From CAZYJD01 sp964647785 (lineage in GTDB: Bacteria; Bacteroidota; Bacteroidia; NS11-12g; UBA9320), in NCBI GenBank assembly GCA_964647785.1, contig CAZYJD010000047.1, positions 1 through 16,136 of the forward strand: a DNA stretch of 16,136 bases. The letters run 5' to 3'. Positions within the stretch are counted from its first letter, which is position 1; each line of letters starts with the position of its first letter. Made by a program: the position numbers and the translations under genes. Below the pieces are notes generated by a model that did not search any database, was not told where the DNA came from, and saw only the letters and a list, made by a program, of their open reading frames with translations. Of this stretch, positions 7,012 through 14,976 are shown in pieces.

Positions 7012-7701
7012 ATGGATGCAAATGAACAGGCACTGAAAGCGGCCGAACTCTATCGCGCCGGCAGTTGGAATGAAGCACTTCTGCTGATTTCGAATATAGA
7101 AAAAGAAGCACCTGCGCATACCCTGGCCCTTGAATACAAAGGGCTTGCCTTGCAGAAATTAGGCAAATTTGAGGAGGCGCTGGAATGTTGGAATGCACTC
7201 ATCTCCAATAAAGGAGAAGTGGCCATGTATTACGGGGAACGCGGCGTGTGCAAATTCAACCTCCGTTTCAAATCGGCCATTGACGATTTTAACCAGGCTG
7301 TAGAACTTGAACCGAAAAACGCCTTTCGATACAGTGCACGTGCTTATGTGCTTGATAAGCTGGGGGATATTCAAGGAGCAATTGCAGACTACCACCGTTG
7401 CTTAGAGCTTGACCCGGAAGATGCCATTGCTTTGAATAATCTCGGTGTAAGCGAACAAAAGCTCGGCAATAAAAGCAAGGCAGAATTGCTCTTTGAGAAA
7501 GCCGATGGATTGATGGGAATTAAACCCGGTATGAGTACGCCACAAGAGTGGAAGCGCATCGATGAGCAGCCGGTGCAAACAGCTGATCGCTTATCGCCCT
7601 CGCAAAAGCGTAAATGGATTTGGAAAGAGGTAAAGCAGATGTTGAGCTCAAGAGAAGGTTTTCGTGCCTTTATCAAAGATCTCCGTCCGAAAAATCCTTG
7701 A
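7012..7701 (+). CDS. Soluble tetratricopeptide-repeat protein
   Basis: A 229-residue protein made mostly of TPR helix pairs, a scaffold for protein-protein contacts. About five repeats can be read: residues 6-33 (AAELYRAGSWNEALLLI), 38-66 (ALEYKGLALQKLGKFEEALEC), 72-104 (YYGERGVCKFNLRFKSAIDDFNQA in part), 106-138 (YSARAYVLDKLGDIQGAIADY) and 140-170 (ALNNLGVSEQKLGNKSKAELL). The G/A/P positions of the TPR consensus are well kept in the middle repeats, for example the LDPEDA and LEPKNA turns. A basic tail (about 185-229, SPSQKRKWIWKEVKQML onward) ends in a predicted helix that may be a binding element. There is no signal peptide or membrane segment, so it is probably cytosolic. Its partner is not shown by the neighbours, fumC upstream and pepP downstream. 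A specific function cannot be assigned. Confidence 0.85.
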   Translation: MDANEQALKAAELYRAGSWNEALLLISNIEKEAPAHTLALEYKGLALQKLGKFEEALECWNALISNKGEVAMYYGERGVCKFNLRFKSAIDDFNQAVELEPKNAFRYSARAYVLDKLGDIQGAIADYHRCLELDPEDAIALNNLGVSEQKLGNKSKAELLFEKADGLMGIKPGMSTPQEWKRIDEQPVQTADRLSPSQKRKWIWKEVKQMLSSREGFRAFIKDLRPKNP

Positions 7702-7716
7702 TCTTCCCCGGCATTC

Positions 7717-7746
7717 TTTGTTTCCTCTTTGGGCTTGTTTAATTTG
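7717..7746 (+). promoter_or_regulatory. Candidate promoter of the pepP-uvrC-pabB operon
   Basis: TTTG (7717-7720), an 18-base spacer and TTAATTTG (7739-7746) fit the Bacteroidota TTTG/TAnnTTTG promoter with one mismatch in the -7 box. The pepP ATG lies 31 bases downstream. This is one of the few sites in the window where both halves are seen at a plausible spacing. Confidence 0.42.
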
Positions 7747-7777
7747 CCGCTTCATTCAACATAAGAACCCCTAGATC

Positions 7778-9079
7778 ATGAAATACGATAAAATACCCTC
7801 TTCACTTTTTGAGGAAAACCGCCGTCGATTTAAGGCACATATGGAACCCGGCAGCATCGCCATTTTTCACAGCAATTACTTGTACAGTTGGAATGGAGAT
7901 GCCTTCTATAAATTCAAGCAAAACTCAGACTTTTTTTGGCTGAGTGGCATTGATCAGGAAGACAGTGTTTTGGTGCTTTTTCCGGATTGTCCCATTAAAG
8001 CCTACCGTGAATGCTTATTCATCACCGAGACCAATGAACACATCGCCACCTGGGAGGGACACAAATACACCAAACAGGAGGCTACGGAAGCTTCGGGAAT
8101 ACAACATGTGTTTTGGAACAAGGGCTATATGGATGCATTGAGGCCGGTGATCAATATGGCGGATCATATTTATTTGCCGTTGAATGAGAACGATCGTTTC
8201 TCTCCTAAATCACCTTACAAGGCTCTCGATTTTGCCCTTGAACTGCAACAATTATATCCGCTGCATCAATACAAGCGAGCAGGTAAAATTTTGCAGCGCC
8301 TTCGCGCCATTAAAACACCCATGGAAATTGACCTCCACCGCAAGGCCATTGCCATTAGCAAGAAAGGATGGGAGCGCATCATGAAATTTACCCGTCCTGG
8401 GGTATGGGAATATCAAATAGAGGCTGAACTCATTCACGAATTTTTGAGCAACAAGGCCAATGGACACTCTTTCGAACCCATTGTGGCCAGTGGAGCATCT
8501 GCATGTGTTTTGCATTATGTGGACAATAATAAGCCAGTGAAAGACGGCGATTTGATATTGGTTGACTGCGGAGTGGATTATGGCAATTATGCCAGTGATA
8601 TGACCCGCTGCATGCCCGCAAATGGTAAATTCAGTAAGCGACAAAAAGATGTGTACAATGCCGTATTGCGGGTGATGCGAGCCGCCACCAAATTGTTGCG
8701 CCCGGGAACAATGCTCATGGAATATCATAAAGAAGTGGGAGAATTGATGGAGAAAGAATTGATTGATCTCGGTTTGCTCAGCATGAAGGATATACGCGAT
8801 CAAAACCCTGAATGGCCTGCTTATAAGAAATATTTCATGCACGGAACGTCACATTTTCTGGGGGTTGATGTGCATGATAGCGGTATGCGATACGAGCCCA
8901 TGGAAGCGGGCATGTTGTTCACCTGCGAACCAGGCATCTACATCAAGGAAGAGGGCATAGGCGTGCGCATTGAAAACAACATTCTCATCCAAGAAGATGG
9001 TTACCTTGATTTGATGGACGAAGCATCCATGCCCATCGAAACCGAAGAGATCGAGGCCATCATGAACAGCCGTAGTTAA
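7778..9079 (+). CDS. pepP: Xaa-Pro aminopeptidase (aminopeptidase P, M24B family)
   Basis: Dinuclear metallopeptidase that removes an N-terminal residue preceding proline. The 433-residue protein has an N-terminal AMP_N domain (about 1-165, with NSDFFWLSGIDQEDSVLVLFP at 49-69 in part) and a C-terminal pita-bread catalytic domain (about 175-425). All five metal ligands are present: D263 in ILVDCGVD, D274 in YASDMTR, H359 in HGTSHFLGVDVHD, E384 in CEPGIYI and E398 in VRIENN. The substrate-binding histidine is H246 in VLHYVDNN. The SHFLGVDVHD block and AMP_N domain indicate aminopeptidase P rather than methionine aminopeptidase or prolidase. No signal peptide is seen, so it should be cytosolic and work in peptide recycling. 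It is first in a tight operon: uvrC starts 7 bases after its stop. Confidence 0.94.
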   Translation: MKYDKIPSSLFEENRRRFKAHMEPGSIAIFHSNYLYSWNGDAFYKFKQNSDFFWLSGIDQEDSVLVLFPDCPIKAYRECLFITETNEHIATWEGHKYTKQEATEASGIQHVFWNKGYMDALRPVINMADHIYLPLNENDRFSPKSPYKALDFALELQQLYPLHQYKRAGKILQRLRAIKTPMEIDLHRKAIAISKKGWERIMKFTRPGVWEYQIEAELIHEFLSNKANGHSFEPIVASGASACVLHYVDNNKPVKDGDLILVDCGVDYGNYASDMTRCMPANGKFSKRQKDVYNAVLRVMRAATKLLRPGTMLMEYHKEVGELMEKELIDLGLLSMKDIRDQNPEWPAYKKYFMHGTSHFLGVDVHDSGMRYEPMEAGMLFTCEPGIYIKEEGIGVRIENNILIQEDGYLDLMDEASMPIETEEIEAIMNSRS

Positions 9080-9086
9080 TTTTCTC

Positions 9087-10904
9087 ATGGCGCTGACCCA
9101 AAAGCCACAACTGCTGCGGCAAATACTGGCTTCGGTGCCTGAAAATCCCGGGGTTTACAAGTACTTCGACCGGGAGGGGAAACTGTTGTACATTGGTAAA
9201 GCAAAAAACCTTCGAAAAAGGGTTGGCTCATATTTCGGAAAACAGCACGATCACCGCAAAACCAGGGTGCTGGTGAGTAAAATCGATCGCATTGATTACA
9301 CGGTGGTCGATACTGAAATGGATGCGCTGTTGCTCGAGAATAACCTCATCAAAGAGTTCCAGCCACGATACAATGTCAATTTAAAAGATGATAAGAGTTT
9401 TCCTTTTATCCGCATTACGAATGAGCGTTTTCCGAGGGTTTTCCCGATGAGAAACCCAGAGCGGGACGGATCGGAATACTACGGGCCCTATACTTCGGTG
9501 AGGATGATGAATGTGATCTTAGAGTTCATCAAGCAGTTGTATCCGGTGAGGAATTGTACCCTCAATTTGAGCAAGGAGAATGTACAAGCAGGAAAATTTA
9601 GAATTTGCCTCGAATATCAAATAGGCAATTGCACCGGCCCCTGCGAAGGGCTGGAAGAGGAAGCCTCTTATAATGAGCGCATCGAAGCCATTCGAAACAT
9701 ATTGAAGGGCCACTTGAGCGAAGTGAAGAACCACCTGCGAAAAGAAATGCAGCGCGCTGCTGATGAACTGCGATTTGAGCGGGCACAGCAATTCAAAGAC
9801 AAACTTGATATGGTGGACCGCTACCAAAGCAGAAGCACCATTGTTAACAATCGCATTCACAATGTGGATGTATTCAGCATTGCCGAAGAAGGAAACTTTG
9901 CGTTCGTAAACTTTTTGAAAGTTGCCAACGGCATGATCATTCAAACACAAACCATCGAGTACCGCAAGAAACTCAACGAGAGCCCGGAGGAGTTGCTCGA
10001 ACTTGCCATCGCAGAGATTAGAAACAGATATCATTCAAATGCCCGTGAGGTAATTGCCCCTTTTCCGCTAGAGCTTGAAAATGATCAGTTCAGCATTACC
10101 ATCCCCAAGGCGGGGGATAAGAAAAAGTTGTTGGACCTTTCTCATAAAAATGCGCTGCATTACAAACGCGAAAGACTCAATCAATACGAAAAATTAAACC
10201 CCGATCTAAGAACAGACCGCTTGATGGAGCGGATGAAAAGCGATCTGCGGCTGAAAGACGCTCCGAAACACATTGAATGTTTTGATAATTCCAACATACA
10301 AGGGAATTACCCGGTTTCTGCCTGCGTTGTTTTCAAAGATGGCAAACCAGCGAAAAAAGAATATCGACATTTTAACATCAAAACTGTGCAGGGGCCGGAC
10401 GATTTTGCGAGCATGCGCGAAGTAATCCAACGCAGGTATCAAAGGTTGTTGAATGAAAATAAGCCTTTGCCGCAGTTGATTGTGGTAGATGGTGGAAAGG
10501 GCCAATTGAGCAGTGCAGTGGAAGTGCTCAAAGAGCTCGGCATTTACGCAAAGGTTGCGATTGTAGGCATCGCCAAACGGCTGGAGGAGATTTACTACCC
10601 GGATGATCCCCTACCATTGTACATCGATAAAACCAGTGAAACATTGAAAGTGATCCAGCAAATGCGTGATGAAGCCCATCGTTTTGGAATCACCCATCAC
10701 CGAAAGAGAAGATCGAAAGGCAGCCTTCAAAGCACACTGAAAACCATACCGGGCATAGGTGAGGCAACGGCTACCGAGTTGCTGAGGCTTTATGGCTCCG
10801 TTAAAAAGTTGCGGGAAGTTTCAAAAGATGAACTCGCAGCACATGTAGGTCTGCACAAGGCCTCAATCATCACCCAATATTTTCAGCAGGAAGCCGAACA
10901 GTGA
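9087..10904 (+). CDS. uvrC: Excinuclease ABC subunit C
   Basis: Nuclease of nucleotide excision repair that makes both the 3' and 5' cuts around a lesion marked by UvrA-UvrB. The 605-residue protein has the expected domains in order: GIY-YIG nuclease (about 19-96, GVY 22-24, YIG 35-37, R43, catalytic E84), a cysteine cluster (C157, C174, C182, C186) matching the known Fe-S site, a UVR motif for UvrB contact (about 213-248, LRFERAQQFKDKLDMV), and an RNase H-like 5' nuclease domain with D400 in ECFDNSNIQG, D468 in VVDGGKGQ and H531 in RDEAHRFGITHHR. A helix-hairpin-helix region closes it (547-600, IPGIGEATATELL). The spacing between the first two cysteines (17 residues) is longer than the 12 I recall for E. 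coli. Its TGA overlaps the GTG start of pabB by four bases, so the two are probably translationally coupled. Confidence 0.97.
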   Translation: MALTQKPQLLRQILASVPENPGVYKYFDREGKLLYIGKAKNLRKRVGSYFGKQHDHRKTRVLVSKIDRIDYTVVDTEMDALLLENNLIKEFQPRYNVNLKDDKSFPFIRITNERFPRVFPMRNPERDGSEYYGPYTSVRMMNVILEFIKQLYPVRNCTLNLSKENVQAGKFRICLEYQIGNCTGPCEGLEEEASYNERIEAIRNILKGHLSEVKNHLRKEMQRAADELRFERAQQFKDKLDMVDRYQSRSTIVNNRIHNVDVFSIAEEGNFAFVNFLKVANGMIIQTQTIEYRKKLNESPEELLELAIAEIRNRYHSNAREVIAPFPLELENDQFSITIPKAGDKKKLLDLSHKNALHYKRERLNQYEKLNPDLRTDRLMERMKSDLRLKDAPKHIECFDNSNIQGNYPVSACVVFKDGKPAKKEYRHFNIKTVQGPDDFASMREVIQRRYQRLLNENKPLPQLIVVDGGKGQLSSAVEVLKELGIYAKVAIVGIAKRLEEIYYPDDPLPLYIDKTSETLKVIQQMRDEAHRFGITHHRKRRSKGSLQSTLKTIPGIGEATATELLRLYGSVKKLREVSKDELAAHVGLHKASIITQYFQQEAEQ

Positions 10905-12175
10905 AAATAAAGGGTATCGACATAAAAGAGGGCTTATATGCACTGTGTAGGGCTTACGATCAGGCTTTTTTTCTTGATTCGTGCGGGATGAAATCTGCGA
11001 GAGATCTAAGCCGTTATGAATGGGTTGCTGCATTTGGTCAAAAGCGGATAGAGGAAGTACAGCAAGCAAGTACAGCACTGCGTGATTTCGACCAATTCTT
11101 ACAGGCTCCGGGTTGGGTGTTTGGGGTGCTGTCTTATGACTTGAGGCACAGCATAGAAAAACTTCCTTCCCATTTACCTGATTTACATCCCAATCCTTTG
11201 ATTGTCATGGTAGAGCCTGAATGGGTGGTTACTTGCGATCGGCAGGGAACAATTGAATTTTTCGGTATCAGTGCGCAAGACCTTGAGGAAATGTTTACCC
11301 ATCTAACAGATGATGAGCTAACTTCTGTTTTGCCATGTGATGTGCAACTACCCGAATTTAAGTCTCTGACCAATCGGGAGGAGTACCTGCGTGATGTTCA
11401 GTCCATTCAACGACAAATTGCCCTTGGCAATGTCTACGAGATGAATTATTGCATGCAGCTTGAGGCGAGTTGGCCTCAGGATTTAGATGATCTCAGTTTT
11501 CATTTGGCTCGGGTGCGTGCCAACCCTGTTCCTTTCACAGCTTATGTAAGAAATAAGCACCGCCGTTTGCTATGTAGCAGTCCTGAACGCTTTCTCCTCA
11601 AAGAAGGAGACCTGCTTTACTCGCAACCCATCAAGGGAACTTTGCCCAGGGGAGAGCATGCATTAGCCGATGAAAAGTTGGCCTTTGAACTGAAGAATAA
11701 TCCCAAATACAGGGCAGAGAATGTCATGATCGTGGATTTGGTGAGAAATGATCTTGCGCGCATTGCCAAGCAAGGAAGCGTAGAGGTGGAAGAGCTTTTT
11801 GGGGTGTATGGGTTTGCCTATGTTTTTCAAATGATCAGCACCATTCGTGCAAGAATTGATGAGGATTTCAAATGGGCAGATTTGTTGCGCGCATTATTCC
11901 CAATGGGCAGCATGACCGGAGCCCCCAAGATTGCTGCCATGCAGTTCATTGAGGCCTATGAAAAGTGCAGCAGACAGTGGTATTCCGGCAGTGTGTTCTA
12001 CCGCAATCAACTGGGAGGCTTTGATAGCAATGTGATCATCAGAAGCATTTATTTGGATACGGAGACCCGAAAATGCAGCTATGGAGTGGGTGGGGCGATC
12101 ACTTATGATAGTTCCCCGGAGGCAGAATATCAGGAGTGCGTCGATAAATTAAAGGGCATACTTCCTCAGCCCTGA
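10901..12175 (+). CDS. pabB: Aminodeoxychorismate synthase component I (chorismate-binding enzyme)
   Basis: Chorismate-utilising enzyme, most likely making 4-amino-4-deoxychorismate for p-aminobenzoate and folate. The 424-residue protein has the chorismate-binding domain at about 155-420, with SSPERFL (226-232), the decisive PIKGT (243-247, K245), ENVMIVDLVRNDL (273-285) and GSMTGAPK (336-343). PabB has Lys in PIKGT where anthranilate synthase TrpE has Ala, so PabB is preferred. The position of the conserved histidine of TrpE/PabB (MHLVS, HHLVS) is Gln310 in FQMIS. The GTG start is supported by the family-like N-terminus (AFFLDSCG) and the four-base overlap with uvrC. The glutamine amidotransferase partner PabA is not in the window. 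The last 10 bases overlap the end of the convergent kinase gene. Confidence 0.88.
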   Translation: MKIKGIDIKEGLYALCRAYDQAFFLDSCGMKSARDLSRYEWVAAFGQKRIEEVQQASTALRDFDQFLQAPGWVFGVLSYDLRHSIEKLPSHLPDLHPNPLIVMVEPEWVVTCDRQGTIEFFGISAQDLEEMFTHLTDDELTSVLPCDVQLPEFKSLTNREEYLRDVQSIQRQIALGNVYEMNYCMQLEASWPQDLDDLSFHLARVRANPVPFTAYVRNKHRRLLCSSPERFLLKEGDLLYSQPIKGTLPRGEHALADEKLAFELKNNPKYRAENVMIVDLVRNDLARIAKQGSVEVEELFGVYGFAYVFQMISTIRARIDEDFKWADLLRALFPMGSMTGAPKIAAMQFIEAYEKCSRQWYSGSVFYRNQLGGFDSNVIIRSIYLDTETRKCSYGVGGAITYDSSPEAEYQECVDKLKGILPQP

Positions 12176-14877
12176 CGCAACAAGTTTTCTTTGACCCGTT
12201 TACCGTATTTTTCGAGAATGGAACGAAGCTCATTTTCTTTAAACGGCTTGCTGAGAAATGCATCCATTCCTGCATCGAGGTATTGTTCTTTGTTGGTGTT
12301 ATTGCTATCAGCAGTAACCGCAACAATCACGGGCCTTTTACTGCCATAGGTCTCAATAATTTCGCGGGTGGTCTGCATTCCGTCTTTATCAGGCATTTGG
12401 ATGTCCATCAAAATGATATCAAAGCGTTCCCGGCCTAGCAATTCTATTACCTTATGCCCGTTTTCGGCATGGCTTACTGTTTCATAGCCGAACTTTTCAA
12501 GCAGTTTCTCAATGTACAATTTGTTAAAAGTGTTGTCTTCAGCCAGTAGAATTCTCATGGGGAACCGCTTCGCCAATGGCAAGTTCTCATCGGCTTCTTC
12601 CATTTCAATCGCTGGTGAATTAACAGCTCTTTCGGTTGTTTTTTGATTGATGTCAGGTATCACTACCGGAATGGTGAAATAAAAAGTGGAACCCACGTTC
12701 ATTTGAGATTGTAGGCCAATTTTACCTCCCATCAATTCAACCAGTTTCTTGGAAATGGTGAGTCCAAGGCCAATGCCGCCATATTTCCGGGAAGTAGAAC
12801 TGTCTGCTTGTTCAAAAGACTCAAAGATGGTGTTTTGTTTTTCCGGACCAATACCAATACCGTCGTCCTGAATGGAAAAACGAAGGGAGGCAAAGCGGTT
12901 GTGCTCTTCAGGTGATATCTTGCTCAATTCTTCGACGTCGACGGTTATTTTTACGGTGCCGTGTTCAGTGAATTTAACGGCATTGCTAAGCAGGTTGATC
13001 AGCACTTGCCGAATGCGCAGGATATCGCCTCTGAAAAATTTAATGCCGGCATTTCCAATTTTTTTGGTGATGATGAGATTGCGCTCTCTGGCTTGTTTTG
13101 CAAAAATCATCTTCACTTCATCGAGCAGACGATCTAAATCGATCAGTTTTACCTCAAGGTTAAGCTTCCCTGTCTCTAATTTACTGAAGTCGAGGATGTC
13201 GTTTAAAATGATCAGGAGGTTCTCGCTGCTTTTGATGATGGAATCTACATATTCTTGTTGAGTCTTATTCAGCGAGGAATCACTGAGTAAACTTGCCATG
13301 CCCATGATGCCGTTGAGCGGTGTTCGTATTTCATGGTTGGTGATGGCCAGGAAGTTTGATTTTGCAACATTGGCCGCTTCGGCGCGGATTTTTGCCTGAT
13401 TCAATTCCTCATTGGTGTTGAGCAGTTCCTTGTTTTGAAGAGCGATGGTTTCATTTTTGAGCAACAAAGAGCGGTGACTTCTTCCTTTGTTTCTATCCCG
13501 ATATACGAGCAGCCCGATCACCAGGAGCAGCAGTAAGAGTGATCCGATCCATGAGTATTTTTCCAGCTGTGACATGCCAGTTTCAGCTGCAGGAGGCTGC
13601 ACGTCAGTTATTGCTGGTTTGTTTTGTTCTTCGGTTCGTAATTTGGCATAGGTGCTTCTGAGGTTGTTGAAGTGCTCAAATGCCAAAGGAAGAAAAATTT
13701 CTTTGCGCAACAGATCTGCGCTTCTTTGGTAATCAAAGGCTTCATTGGTGAGACCGAGTTCGGCACTTATTTGTGCCACCAACGCACGCGCCTCTGATTC
13801 AAGCAGGCGTTGATTGAAATTGCCTGCAGACAAGATGGCTTGCTTTGCCAAAGAAAGGGCTGTTTCAGGATGTTCAAGTGCCAGTTCTAATCGAGTTTTA
13901 TCGATTAGGGTATTGGTTGTTAGATGGTTGAGTTGGTTATTGGATTGACTTATGAGCAGTTGTACCTCATTTAGGAGATCTTCTGCAGCAATGAATTCAT
14001 TCCTTTTGATTTTTAACCGGGCCAAGGCTAAATGGGCATGCCCCAATTGACCCAGCGCACCGAAGCGTGCATAGTCTGTAAGCGCCGATTCGTAGTGTTT
14101 TTCTGCGGATTTGAATATTCCCTGGGCCTCAAGTAATTGTGCGGTTCTGAAATTATTTTCAGCAGCAAGCCAGGGAGAAGCAAGTCCGCCATGGGCATCA
14201 ATGGCATGGTTCATTAGCTCTGCTGCGGCATTGGGTTCTCCTGCAAGCAAAAAGAAATCAAATAAATAGGGTTGCAACAATCGCAAGTGGTTGCTGTCAT
14301 TGTTTCTGATCAGGCGATCTTCGAGCTCCAGTACCTTTTCGACGAACTCCTTAAATTCATCCTTTTGGAGGTGGGTGATAATCATTTCATGCAACAAATG
14401 ATCATGCCCAGTATCACAAGTCTCTGTCTTCTTTGCATCGTCAGGAACATTGGCTGCTGAATGAAATGCAGTCCCCCTGCTAAGGATGCCCCACAGTATG
14501 ATCGCTGTTTCGTTGCAGGGATTCTCGATGAGATTTAAGGCTCTTTCCGCAAAGTGTGCTGCACTGTCGGGATAGCCTTTTAACTCATATAAACGGGCAA
14601 GGCGTGTCGCTGCACTGATGAAATTTACTTTATCAAATTTTTTTTCAGAAACTTCCAGTTGCTTGTAGGCGGTTTGCAACTGTGGCATCAAGGGGGAATG
14701 ATAAATGGATTCAGGCGGCGCCTTACTCAGGTATTCGCCCTCCTTCGGGATGTTGTCGGCAACATCGGTTGTTGCGGTCCTCTGGCCAAAACCCACTCCT
14801 GAAATGAGAACAGCCAGCATGAGGAGAAAAGTTTGCACCATTATTTTGCAAGTGCGATATAACGGCTGCCCGAACAT
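12166..14877 (-). CDS. Hybrid sensor histidine kinase with periplasmic TPR-like region
   Basis: Membrane two-component sensor carrying its own receiver domain. Order in the 903-residue protein: a signal-like hydrophobic stretch (about 13-30, ending VGFGQ), a helical region with TPR-like repeats (clearest at 90-116, 242-269, 278-305 and 360-390), a transmembrane helix (about 442-459), a short coiled-coil linker (470-505), HisKA with phospho-accepting H515 in NHEIRTPLNG, HATPase with N box (623-636), DDGIGIG (671-677), FESFEQAD and GGIGLGL (700-706), and a receiver (774-893) with D781, phospho-acceptor D825, T855 and K877. There is no HPt or DNA-binding output domain, so signal must pass to a partner not in the window. 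The start is uncertain: ATG at 14841 (residue 13) would give a cleaner signal peptide and a normal leader after the promoter box at 14889-14882. It diverges from the oxygenase gene, with 99 bp between starts. Confidence 0.93.
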   Translation of the reverse strand: MFGQPLYRTCKIMVQTFLLMLAVLISGVGFGQRTATTDVADNIPKEGEYLSKAPPESIYHSPLMPQLQTAYKQLEVSEKKFDKVNFISAATRLARLYELKGYPDSAAHFAERALNLIENPCNETAIILWGILSRGTAFHSAANVPDDAKKTETCDTGHDHLLHEMIITHLQKDEFKEFVEKVLELEDRLIRNNDSNHLRLLQPYLFDFFLLAGEPNAAAELMNHAIDAHGGLASPWLAAENNFRTAQLLEAQGIFKSAEKHYESALTDYARFGALGQLGHAHLALARLKIKRNEFIAAEDLLNEVQLLISQSNNQLNHLTTNTLIDKTRLELALEHPETALSLAKQAILSAGNFNQRLLESEARALVAQISAELGLTNEAFDYQRSADLLRKEIFLPLAFEHFNNLRSTYAKLRTEEQNKPAITDVQPPAAETGMSQLEKYSWIGSLLLLLLVIGLLVYRDRNKGRSHRSLLLKNETIALQNKELLNTNEELNQAKIRAEAANVAKSNFLAITNHEIRTPLNGIMGMASLLSDSSLNKTQQEYVDSIIKSSENLLIILNDILDFSKLETGKLNLEVKLIDLDRLLDEVKMIFAKQARERNLIITKKIGNAGIKFFRGDILRIRQVLINLLSNAVKFTEHGTVKITVDVEELSKISPEEHNRFASLRFSIQDDGIGIGPEKQNTIFESFEQADSSTSRKYGGIGLGLTISKKLVELMGGKIGLQSQMNVGSTFYFTIPVVIPDINQKTTERAVNSPAIEMEEADENLPLAKRFPMRILLAEDNTFNKLYIEKLLEKFGYETVSHAENGHKVIELLGRERFDIILMDIQMPDKDGMQTTREIIETYGSKRPVIVAVTADSNNTNKEQYLDAGMDAFLSKPFKENELRSILEKYGKRVKENLLRQG

Positions 14878-14881
14878 ATTT

Positions 14882-14889
14882 CAAAATTA
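14882..14889 (-). promoter_or_regulatory. -7 promoter element before the hybrid kinase
   Basis: On the minus strand TAATTTTG is an exact match to TAnnTTTG. It ends only 4 bases before the first ATG (14877) and 40 bases before the next in-frame ATG (14841). If it is used, transcription would begin at or inside the first ATG, which favours 14841 as the real start. No good -33 TTG is seen at normal spacing. Confidence 0.42.
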
Positions 14890-14944
14890 ATCCAGTTGGC
14901 ACAACTTATTGGCTTGCCTTGCAATGTGGTATCAACAGCCCGGC

Positions 14945-14952
14945 TATTTTTG
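14945..14952 (+). promoter_or_regulatory. -7 promoter element before the 2OG oxygenase
   Basis: TATTTTTG matches TAnnTTTG exactly and ends 24 bases before the ATG at 14977. A TTG at 14919-14921 lies 23 bases upstream, at the long end of accepted spacing. The frame of the oxygenase stays open further upstream to 14896, but that part would lie across this promoter and is not expected to be coding. Confidence 0.5.
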
Positions 14953-14976
14953 TGCACTAATTCAATCAAATTAATA

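Noticed and set aside
8252..8842. A 196-codon open frame on the minus strand inside pepP
   Set aside because: It lies wholly antisense to a protein with every M24 metal ligand intact, has no recognisable domain, and its composition (many His and Ile) is what the complement of this coding frame gives.
10901..12175. Anthranilate synthase TrpE or isochorismate synthase as the identity of the chorismate enzyme
   Set aside because: The lysine in PIKGT is the PabB hallmark, TrpE has Ala there, and there are no trp or menaquinone genes nearby.
14896..14976. A 27-residue N-terminal extension of the oxygenase
   Set aside because: It runs across the exact TAnnTTTG promoter box at 14945-14952, and the family normally begins close to IPVVDL.
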